Source: Pithys albifrons albifrons (taxonomy: Eukaryota > Chordata > Aves > Passeriformes > Thamnophilidae). From it: a stretch of 64,000 nt of DNA. The first letter of the stretch is position 1; the number at the start of each line of letters is the position of its first letter. The position numbers and the translations under genes were made by a program. The DNA lies in contig NC_092458.1 in assembly GCF_047495875.1 (NCBI RefSeq), forward strand, positions 105,278,227-105,342,226, read 5' to 3'. Below are positions 48,801 to 57,983 of this stretch, piece by piece. The notes beneath the pieces are model-generated. The model worked only from the letters and a program-made list of their open reading frames with translations, was not told the DNA's origin and did not search any database.

Positions 48801-51800
48801 CAACCAGCAAAACATCTATGCATTGCTCTCTGTGTGATGGCCCATGAAATGACAGCCATGATGGTAACAGACACACACAGAAGACATGGAGCATGTTTTT
48901 CTCTCTGACTTATCTCCTTTCTGATTTTTCATAACATCCTTCTAGACTGAAACAATTGCCATCCTATGCTGATTCCACATGGCTAATCTTTAACTCTGGA
49001 AAAAGTTAGCACATGTAGTACAAGGGATTAAGAGAACCAAGAAGAAACAATTCATTGTTTGCAGCCTCTCTGGAAAAGCCATTTCAGAGTGCATCATGCA
49101 TCTACTGTGGAAGCTACAGAAGATTAGTGCAATTTTAGCGATCCACCAATTTGTCTACAAAGTGTGGCATTTGGTCCCATAAACTTTAACAAAGCCAAAG
49201 AACTTTGCTTTGCCATGTTTGACATAGTGTGAATTAAAGTTCTAAACTGCTATAATTATAGGAACTAAAGGTGAAATTGGTATTATATGTTCCCAGATAA
49301 ACTTAAAATTTCACATTTCTGGCATAGATGCATCCTCAGCTTGCAATCTTTCTTTCTAAAAATCCCAAATGTTAACTCAATAGTTTTAAATCCTGATGAA
49401 AGGAAACAGCATTACATTTTCAAAGTAAATGATTTAAACCTACCGTAATTCAAGCAGAATAAGAACACATTAAGGGGATGACATGTCACCTGTTTCTCCA
49501 TGTGGAAGGCCGAAGATCATTGAAAAGTTCATAGCTTGGAATTATGTACCAGAATACCAGAAATATTCATACTGACTCCTGAAACCTACACTGTGCTTAG
49601 GAGGCACAAAGGATCATTAATCAAGTAGGGTAACAAGTAGGAAACAACCTTCTAGGTAAGGTTCTGACTTCGTTTCTGTGCAACAAAGTAGAATTTTCTA
49701 GAAAGGTCTAGATTCACTTCTTTTTTCAGTAACATATTCAAAAAACGGCTGCGAATGGCTGTAAAATCACTGAACAGTGCACTGGAAAAAGCTTCCTTTG
49801 AGTCTGCCTATTTTATTTTTGGGTACCCAGCCTGTGTTCTCCACCGACTGATTGTCATCAGGACAATTGATCTCATTTTCTGCCTATTTCAAAGATACCT
49901 TATGCTCTCCTAATAGCTATTTTTCCCCCAAAGAAGATAGCTGCTCACAGCTGCTATTCCTATCCTTTCTAGATGCTTGGCAGCCCCTCTTCTGTCATGC
50001 TGAGAACAAACACCTGGTCATATAACTGAGAGGCCACTGGGCCCTTTGGAAGGATGACAACTAAGCACCAGCTGTTATCACTAAAAGAGTTCATCCATCC
50101 CTCTGCTCATCATTTCCTGAAATGTCCAAAGGAAAAAAGGTGACCATGAGTAAGCTGAATTGTTCTGTTAGTCACAGCCTACTCCTAGCTGTCTTCTTTC
50201 CAAGGGAGGTTTGTAGCATATGTGCCCTAAGCCAGTTGGTTTCAGGGAGAATGTGGTCTTGCTGTGCTTGTACAGTATAGTTTAATTTGTACAGGTTAAC
50301 CAGACCATAACATGTATACTTCAGATCCTAAAGACTGAGTACTTTGTATAGTAGAAAGACTGAGTACAACTACTCTGTTTTGTTCTAGGTCTTAGGATGT
50401 ATCTGTTCTTAAAATGTTAGATAATATTTACCACAGATTAAACTTTCCATAAAAAATATCACATTTTTAACTCACATCCTAACCACTCATTCACTTGTCA
50501 TCTGTAAGCAAGCCTAATCTGTCAAGACTGATAAGCAGGAAATGAGACAAGCATCCTGTTTTAAGTCATAGTTAAGACAATGGTAGCTCAGGCCTCATGT
50601 TGAAACTTCAGGAAAATTTAATTATACTTCTGGGGTTCACTGAACTGATTTTCTCTGCTTACTAATACCAATCAGTTGGCTTAACTTTCTCTACTTTATC
50701 AAATAGAGAAAAAGAAAAAAAACACTGAAGTAGAGCAGTAAGATGATGTAACTCTTATATGCAGTAGCTGTAACTACTTCACAGCCCACTTTTCTAATGA
50801 GATTATGAATAACTGCTACATTAGCTGGTTGCTTTCTTTCTTTCATAGAATACTCACCTTATTCCTGGCTTGATCTTCTGAAGATGCTGCCTGGTAGCAA
50901 GCCCTTATCTAAGCAGCAGCTGATCCCATACTGTGAGCTGTTTCTCCCCTGTCACCTATTCTTTCCTCCTCACACTTCTGTCATGGTTGGTGAGCCAGTC
51001 CCTGCTCCAACAGTTATCACTTGCTGCCCCTTCCCCATCACTTGCTCAGTGACTTGTTCTGTCTAATGAAGTTTTACTAATGATTTCTGCTAATTCAGCC
51101 CTTGTAATACAAACATTGCTGAGGTCTGACACAGCCTATACAACATCACTAATCCACCTTCCACTGCTTCCCTGGAAACTTTGAAGTAAAATATCCCACT
51201 TTTCTTTCAGCACATAACATCCACAGCACTAAGAAATTGCTGCTGAAGGTGAGCATTTACCTCAGAATTAGAGTTGTGAGCTGGCCTATATTTTCCTACA
51301 TCCTTACAACTCCAGATATTCTCTGGTTAGCTATGGACCTCCTTTTCAATAACTACCAAACACGATAAAATAGCATATGTTAAAAAAGGTCACTTTTTAT
51401 TAGTCACATTCATTTATCTTCTTTTTTCTCTATCACAAATCCACACAGTGGTGTTCTCAGGCTCCTTTGCTCTCTGAAAATCTCCTCTGATTTTTCTTTT
51501 AAGATCCAACCATCAGGTTTAATTGAGAATGCAGAACTTCTGCACTGCAAGCATAGGACTATAGTAGTGTATAGAATAGGATGAACCCCATTCTTTCCAA
51601 AACTAATTTCAAGTGTGAAGTTTCTTTATCTGCCTTTCTCTTTGAATTATTTGTGCCATTCAAAATTCAGAAGACATCTGATACAAAAGTAGGTTTCCAT
51701 CCAGTAGCAGTTAGAAAAGTAGCATCGGAATAAAGTACAAAGCCACCAGATTTAGGCCACCCTCTCTGACTTTGTAACTATTCTCAGTTTGATCAATAGG

Positions 51801-51885
51801 GGGAAGGCCAACATGAAGAATAGAAGTAGAATTTTTTGGTCAAAATATAGAAAAATGAGCAAGGAAAGATAATGGAAACTGACCA
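45816..51885. other. AT-rich non-coding stretch
   Basis: No gene, RNA or mobile element recognised in about 6 kb. A GGTTT microsatellite lies at about 47,729-47,755. The longest open frame is about 100 codons on the minus strand (47,300-47,611) without a recognisable domain. Confidence 0.45.
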
Positions 51886-52640
51886 TGGGGGAACAACTTC
51901 TCAGAGAACACATCACACGCAACATGGGGGTGAAACTAAAAAGTCTTTATTAAAGGAAGGAGCCGACTTATAAGGGGTCAGTTCAGGGAGCTGCTTAGAA
52001 TGGGATGGAAACTCAAAAGGGATTGGGTGAAATGGGTCAGCAACCATCAACATCCAATGAGAACAGAGTCCTGGAAAGAGGGAGGAAATCTGAGGGGCAG
52101 AATGGATAGCTGACAACCCAAATAGCCAATGAGAAACACCCGTCAAGTGACAGGAGAACTGACCAATAGGGACTCGGGGATCGGGGCTGGACAGGCAGAA
52201 GAGACAGGCACATTTTCGGTGGACCACTGGCAGTGCAGGGAGGGACAGCATCCTCAGAAGGTGCCGCCCCAGCTCAGACTTGCCTGTAGGTCCTGGATGC
52301 CATGGCCCTGTTTCACTACTCACAGCTGCTGCCCCCACTGCCCATGCCACATGGCGCAGGTGTGGTGGCGCTCCCCAGCAGTGGCAGGGGGCCATGGTGC
52401 TGTTGCTGGATGATGGTGGTGGGGGCAGCTGGAGTCAGGCAGTCCCATGGCAGGGTATGTGCCCAGGTGGGATCAGTCCGGCCCAGGAGAGATGGCACTG
52501 GCACCTCTGCAGTGTTGTGGCTCATTAGGAAAAATCGCAGGGGAAACACGTGGGGGGGAGGGACGGGGGGCAGGGTGGAACATGGGGGTTGTAGAAACCA
52601 TGCAGGGTGGGAGGGGTTAGAACTTCTCCAAACACAGCAC
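51886..52640 (-). mobile_element. Probable degraded LTR, minus strand, GC-rich U3
   Basis: On the minus strand a GC-rich region leads into three ATTGG (inverted CCAAT) words at about 52,165, 52,125 and 52,055, a TATAAG box at 51,974-51,969, and an AATAAA signal about 20 bp further on (51,953-51,948). A T/C-rich U5-like end near a TTGTTCCCCCA word follows at 51,886. A promoter immediately followed by a polyadenylation signal is the signature of a compact LTR with a short R. I could not find matching terminal repeats or a target duplication, so boundaries are approximate. Open frames of 60-160 codons here reflect base composition. A CpG-rich host promoter is a less likely alternative because of the immediate poly(A) signal. 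Confidence 0.5.
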
Positions 52641-55529
52641 CACACAGAGAAAATGCATCAATCTTAAACTCCAATAACAAACACGTGGCCCACAGAACCT
52701 GGGGTACCTTCCAGCACAGTCCCTCTTTGGGGTCCATTTCACAGTGTATTCCCAGAGAAAGAAATCCAATTCAAATGGATGAAACAACAAAGGAGAAAAA
52801 ATATCTTGATTTTTAGGAAGATTTAGCATGGTAATTCACTGTTACATCTGAATGCTTAAAACCTAGGAAAGTGTGGGCAGCAAGTAATGTTCGTTTAAGA
52901 GAAATGGAGTTCAGCAGCATAGCACCACCATTCTCCTATAACAGCTCAGTGTTCTCAGACAGCATCACGAAATATTCCCTGGCCATGTGGGTATCACAGA
53001 ATGCTGGTTTATCATCCCACTGACAGTCAGCACAAGTTGATGTGATTAAAAGTGGTGACATTGTTTGCTGAGGAAACACATTCATTTTTGAAAGTCATTA
53101 GCTTTCTTCTCCAAATTTGTGTGGCCTGGGCTATTCTGTGAAATTGTCATTGCTTTCTTGGTAAAAGACTGAGCACTTGCTTTTAATACAGTTCCATAAA
53201 TGTCTCAGTAACTCCCATTACTGCTGTGATGTATCACAGACCTATTTGGTGCTCCCTCTCAAACAGCCTCAAACCTTTAATGGATTAAGATATTTACAGT
53301 CTATCATACAGAAGTAAACTCCCTCTCTCTCTTGAAACTCAGAACATGCTGCTGGATATCATACTCCTGGCTGTTCTCTAGTACCATGTTCCTTACTCTG
53401 TTAGCTGCATATACTATTTTATTCCTTTCATTCTCAGTAAGAGATAATCTCCAGTTTCTGTGGATCTATTTTCTTTGCACAGGAACTGCACTGCTCATGC
53501 TGTGAAGAACATGTCTGTTAAGTCATCTTCGAAGGGAGAGCAGGGGTTTTCTAAACAAAATCTGGCAAATAGGAGCTCTGTATCCACAGCACTGATTAGT
53601 GATGTTCTTTACCTCAAAGAGTTTCTTTTCCTGAGAAATCTCCTTATCACACTCATGCATTATCTAAAGGCATTGACTGGATCCATCTTTTTCTTAGTGT
53701 GAGTTGGCTGTTATAGCTGTGGGCTATGGACAATGAAGCTGACAAAGGCAGCTGCTTTGGTCTAGAGAAGGCAAAAAAGCATCAGACTGCCCTCACTTCA
53801 GCCTTGACAGAGCAAGCACCTCATAGCATGAGCTCAGGGTGGAGAAAGATCTTTTAGAAAAAGACTTTTATGTACTGGTTTCATGCTTTGTAAGAAATAG
53901 TGACAAGAGAGTTTCATGTTTAACAATGGATAGACCAGATCAAGAAAAAGGTGTACAGTGCTTTATACCATCTTTCTAGATGGTTTATTGAGTTGAAACA
54001 GCTCAGTCTCACCCAGAATCTAGTATCTTGCAAGCAGTGTACTTGCAATGCAATTGAATAAATAGTATTTGTTGAGCAGATGCTGTTGAACAGAACATTC
54101 ACAAATGGATGTAGCTGTCATTTGTGCTAGAGGCACCTTGTAACTTCTACAGAGTGACAACCAAGTTCTTTGAAGATCTGCCCTAGAAAAAATTATTTAA
54201 GCCAGTTTGATTTTGGCCCCTTGCACTGGTGAGTGCTAATGTCAGAATGGGAATGTGATGTTCAAGAAGATATTTGGAATCATATGTTCAAAGGACAAGT
54301 GTTGAATCTTGTGGTCTGAAATGAGTGACAGTAGGCTGAGGCATTGAAGTGAACAGGGGTTTGGTAAATATTTCTTGCAAGGAAATCATATTTCTGGTAC
54401 ACCCATAAGGGTGGCTTAATACTTTAGTATTGAAGCAGGCAGTGATGTGGAAGCATGCTGAAAATTTCTGAGGTATTGAGAGAAACTGATACATGATGAC
54501 ATTAATGCCTTGTGAAATGGAGTTTTGGGTTTAAGTAAAGCAAATCTGGCTGAGCTATATGTATTTAAATTGGTTGCTAGGTTAGCTGTGAAGAAAAAGA
54601 ATCTCCTTACTTTCCATTGTTCACAAACATCTTGCCTTTTGAGATCTCTTCTTCAGCACACTTGACTTGAGTTTTTAAGAGTAAGAAATATTTTTTTCTT
54701 GAAAATGTGAGACCTAATAACCATTTAAAATTAAGTTATATTTGGAGTATGAACCTGTAGTATGGCACAGGTATTTTAACTCAGCTGCACCTTCTAATCT
54801 GGAGGAAATACTGTTATACCTACAATGAATCTGATAATTCTTACAAAGTGATACTTATATAAAGCAAATAAACAGTTGCTGGTATGTACATTTGGCTGGT
54901 ACTAACCATGAAGCTGAACATGGATTTTCTTGGAGTGTCATCTAGGATGCACACCACTTTGAGTTTGATCTCTTCTAGTAGGAGTACCCTTTGATTTTTG
55001 CAGCATGGGAGTTTAGCATAGTCATTTATTGTATTCTCAAAAAAATGTAACTCTTGATCAACCACTTCCAGCATCACCTTGAATTCTTATTTATAAAATT
55101 GTTTTATACTATTCCTTGCAGAGATAGCACTCAATTTCTCTGCATTGCTTATTCTCAAGATATTTCTCACCAAAAGATAAGCAATTTTATTTGGCTACTT
55201 ATTATCTTGATTTACAGGTTGCTTATATAAATCACAAGCTGTATCTATTTAGGGCATTAAAATTTATCACTTATATGCAGCAAATAGCTACAAGTGTGTG
55301 GCTGTTTACTGTCCTGTAAATGATCCCATTTGTCACAGCAGTTGGATTGAGTTAGAGGAATGTAAGCCCTGAATGCCACATGCTTTCCATGGGAAGACTT
55401 CTTACTAGAACACAACTACCTACTTTTGCCTGCCCTGAATGGGTGTAAAGGCAACAGTAATACCCAGTAGCAACTTAATAGGATGTTGCTTATGTTAGAA
55501 AAAAGGGAAAGGGAAGAGGACTTGTGAGT
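52641..55529. other. Non-coding stretch
   Basis: No feature recognised up to the provirus insertion site. Confidence 0.45.
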
Positions 55530-55534
55530 AGGTG
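55530..55534. repeat. Target-site duplication AGGTG, left
   Basis: AGGTG directly before the 5' LTR, repeated directly after the 3' LTR. A 5-bp duplication fits class III/ERVL-type integration. Confidence 0.95.
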
Positions 55535-55975
55535 TGTTGTAGTTTGGGATTATTATGTAAATTCTCTCCCCTGCCACTTAACTGCCCAGGCCAGCGGTTG
55601 ACAAAAGAAGTAGTTAACTGTGATCGCTGGGGTGGGGGCAGGTTTGTCTCTTTTGGTTTTTTTTTGGATATTCTCCTCAGTCTTGGCTCGGCGGAACGGG
55701 GGAGTGGGGGCTCCAAGGAGGCAGGCTGCCCTGCTGGTTACTGCTGGGGTTTTCCCTGGCTGTCTTGCCGCTGCCTACTTCGGATTACTTTTTTTCCTGC
55801 CGTGCTGCTACCTGCCTTGGATTTGCTGTTGGTCGCTCGTACCTTTTCTGCTTCTTGGACGGGGAACACAAGGGAAAGAGACTGAGTCCATCTGAAAGCC
55901 CACTGCTCGTCTGTTTCGCTGGAGAGGGACTGAAACTCACTCTGCAGCCAGCGGGCTGTGACAAGGACACTTAAG

Positions 55976-55980
55976 TATAA
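55976..55980 (+). promoter_or_regulatory. TATA box candidate of 5' LTR
   Basis: TATAA in the context TTAAGTATAACC. It lies about 140 bp upstream of the ATTAAA signal, a sensible U3/R spacing. The alternating TA tract at 56,081 is an alternative core promoter. Confidence 0.5.
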
Positions 55981-56117
55981 CCTTTTCTCCCGGAGGAAAA
56001 CCTGCTGGGTTTTGTTGTTGTTGTTGTTTTTTTTTTCCTCTTATGGTGTTGGGGAAGTGGGTTGCACTAGTCTGTTTACATATATATATATATATATATA
56101 GCAGTTATCCTTCTTGT

Positions 56118-56123
56118 ATTAAA
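56118..56123 (+). terminator. Polyadenylation signal ATTAAA of LTR
   Basis: ATTAAA variant signal in the LTR. The equivalent copy at 61,812-61,817 would process the full-length transcript. Confidence 0.55.
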
Positions 56124-56232
56124 ATTCCTTTTCTTAAATTTGATAAAGAGTGGTGTGATTATTGAGGAGGAGGCCCCTCCCCTGCTTGTGGGTAAAACAT
56201 TTTGGTTTTTCCCCTCAAACCGAGACATTTCT

Positions 56233-56252
56233 TGGCGCCCAACGTGTGGGGC
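56233..56252 (+). promoter_or_regulatory. Primer binding site, tRNA-Lys type
   Basis: TGGCGCCCAACGTG, 5 nt after the LTR end, is complementary to the 3' end of the lysine tRNA used by foamy viruses and several betaretroviruses. It is followed by TGGGGC, so a two-base TG insertion separates it from the last four expected bases. Fourteen contiguous pairs should suffice for priming. A lysine rather than leucine primer on an ERVL-type pol is noteworthy. Confidence 0.8.
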
Positions 56253-56290
56253 TTGTAAACAAAGAAGGATAACTGCTATTTTGTGGCACC

Positions 56291-57949
56291 ATGTGGGTCT
56301 TGAGCTTAGAGTTCATCAGGACCATCCTGTATAATATATTGGCTTTTTGTTGGTACAAATTCATGCCAAAAGGAGCGGCAGGTTTAAGTCTTATCAACAA
56401 ATCAATGAGCAAAACTCAAATAGCCGCAATTATTATTGAGTTCTTACTCTGGATTTATGGTGCCATGAATTCGATGCCTTTGGATGTCATGTGGGTGGTG
56501 CTCTCCAGGCTGTTTTCCTGCCGCAACCTAAGCTGCTACCTCTGGGGATTCAGTGATAATAGTACGGACCCTTGGGAAGGAACAAAGGGGAATCTCTTCT
56601 CCCAACCCTTTGTCCATTCCCCATTCAAGTCTGCTACAACAGCTTTTGAGATGTTTAAATTCTCCCTGGATGCCAGAGATATCTTGCTCTTTATGGTTTT
56701 TCTGCAGGGTTGTATCCCTGCAGCTTACAGAATGTTTGAAGGTAGGGCCAGGGTTTTTCCAGAATGCATTCAGAAACCTAGCCCAGTGAAGGGGGAAAAG
56801 CGAGAGAATAAAACCCCTGATGCCACAGTGAAGGGAGAAAAGGATGAGGCTAAACCAGGAGGACAGGCCAAGCCTATGGAAGTTGCCCCTATTCAGAAAA
56901 GGAAATATAAGACCAAATTAGACCATCCAGCAGACGATGAGGGGGCTGCTGCACCTCCACAGCAAGCAGACCCAGAGCCTGAGATCATCACTGAGTCATT
57001 GTCATTTGATAATCTCCGTAGTTTGCGGAAAGACATTGCTCGACACCCGGGTGAGCCCATCCTGACTTGGTTGATCCGAGTTTGGGACCTTATGGGTGAA
57101 ACCTTACAACTGGATGGTGCTGAAGCCAGGTTTTTGGGGGCTCTGGCCCAGGACGTGGCTATTGAACAGGTGTTCGTGAGGGAATCAAAGCCCCTTTCAC
57201 TCTGGGCACGACTTCTAACGAGTGTAAGAGAGAAGTTTGTTTATAGAGAAATCCTGCAGGAACATCATATTAGGAAGACTTGGAAGACGATGGAAGAAGG
57301 AATTTTACGTCTGAGGGAGATGGCAATGATGGACGTGCTTTTTGGAAGAGGTGGGCAAGCCAATAATGACCCTGACAAGGTCAGATGCACACCACATATG
57401 TGGTGGGACCTTTCACGCTCGGGGCCAGCTGAATACACCGATTTCCTGGCATCCATGTATAGGGAAGAGAACCATGAAACAGTGGGCGCAGTAGCAAATA
57501 AGCTCCGGATATATGAAAGCATGACCCACAGCCCAATGCAGGCCCGTATTTCTGCTGTAGAGACATTGGTTGAGAGTCTCAAGACGCTGCCTGCAGAGGT
57601 AAAAGCGATCAGAGAGGAAATTAGGGAAAGTCTCCAAGTGGCACCAGTGCGAATGAGAACCTCTGAAGTCAGAGCCAGACGCCCCCCAGCCAGAGGAAGT
57701 GGACAGACCTCACGAACTGAGATGTGGTACTTCCTGGCCAAACATGGAGAAGACATGGGACGGTGGGATGGGAAACCCACCCGTGCCCTTGCAGCCCGAG
57801 TACAAGAACTGAAGGAGAATGGAAGAAGGTCAGTGAGAGTAAGTGCAGTCCCAGTTTCCCACGGGCAAGAATCTGACCCACAGGAGGGCACCTCCCAGGT
57901 GTACTCATCGAGAAAAGGTTCTGACCGCTATGACCAGGATCAGTGTTAG
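56291..57949 (+). CDS. gag: ERVL-type Gag polyprotein
   Basis: 552 codons ending in TAG, intact. The start is the first ATG after the primer binding site and has ACC before it, a good initiation context. The leader is only 63 nt. Gag forms the particle that packages the genomic RNA. Residues 1-150 are unusual: hydrophobic stretches near 7-20, 43-56 (with AAIIIEFLLWIYGAM) and 130-145, and no glycine at position 2 for myristoylation. Residues about 155-235 form a charged, proline-rich linker with repeated VKGEK words. From about residue 238 (SFDNLRSLRKDIARHPGEP) to about 430 is a capsid-like helical domain with RCTPHMWWDL near residue 365 and a KLRIYESM segment, the pattern of ERVL/spuma-related capsids. 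No CCHC zinc knuckle is present; a basic, arginine-rich C-terminus (about 455-545) may bind nucleic acid instead. Pro-pol continues in the same frame after the TAG. Confidence 0.93.
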   Translation: MWVLSLEFIRTILYNILAFCWYKFMPKGAAGLSLINKSMSKTQIAAIIIEFLLWIYGAMNSMPLDVMWVVLSRLFSCRNLSCYLWGFSDNSTDPWEGTKGNLFSQPFVHSPFKSATTAFEMFKFSLDARDILLFMVFLQGCIPAAYRMFEGRARVFPECIQKPSPVKGEKRENKTPDATVKGEKDEAKPGGQAKPMEVAPIQKRKYKTKLDHPADDEGAAAPPQQADPEPEIITESLSFDNLRSLRKDIARHPGEPILTWLIRVWDLMGETLQLDGAEARFLGALAQDVAIEQVFVRESKPLSLWARLLTSVREKFVYREILQEHHIRKTWKTMEEGILRLREMAMMDVLFGRGGQANNDPDKVRCTPHMWWDLSRSGPAEYTDFLASMYREENHETVGAVANKLRIYESMTHSPMQARISAVETLVESLKTLPAEVKAIREEIRESLQVAPVRMRTSEVRARRPPARGSGQTSRTEMWYFLAKHGEDMGRWDGKPTRALAARVQELKENGRRSVRVSAVPVSHGQESDPQEGTSQVYSSRKGSDRYDQDQC

Positions 57950-57983
57950 AGGGGCCCTGCCTCTAGCCAGGTAGAGGCACGGG
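57947..57983 (+). promoter_or_regulatory. Putative stop-codon readthrough signal (TAG plus hairpin)
   Basis: The gag stop TAG (57,947-57,949) is followed after 8 nt by TGCCTCTA (57,958-57,965), a 6-nt loop GCCAGG, and TAGAGGCA (57,972-57,979), a perfect 8-bp stem. CCC (57,955-57,957) can extend it with GGG (57,981-57,983) across one bulged C. The loop bases CCAGG can also pair with CCTGG at 58,019-58,023, giving a possible pseudoknot. The 8-nt spacing and the stem after an in-frame TAG resemble gammaretroviral readthrough signals. Function is inferred. Confidence 0.7.

Larger units (their letters stand above)
55535..56227 (+). repeat. 5' LTR of the ERVL provirus
   Basis: Starts TGTTGTAGTTTGGG and ends CTCAAACCGAGACA (TG...CA). 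U3 is unusually G/C-rich around 55,625-55,870. A TATAA lies at 55,976-55,980 and an ATTAAA polyadenylation signal at 56,118-56,123, which would put R between about 56,005 and 56,140 and U5 from there to 56,227. A (TA)10 tract at 56,081-56,100 lies within the inferred R. Open frames of up to 117 codons lie inside U3, but they are upstream of the promoter and probably incidental. Confidence 0.95.

Noticed and set aside
51913..52667. Several overlapping open frames of 80-160 codons
   Set aside because: All lie in the GC-rich LTR-like block, overlap in many frames and show no protein family features.
57265..57891. A 208-codon minus-strand open frame antisense to gag
   Set aside because: Shadow of the well-supported gag frame; no start context or motif of its own.
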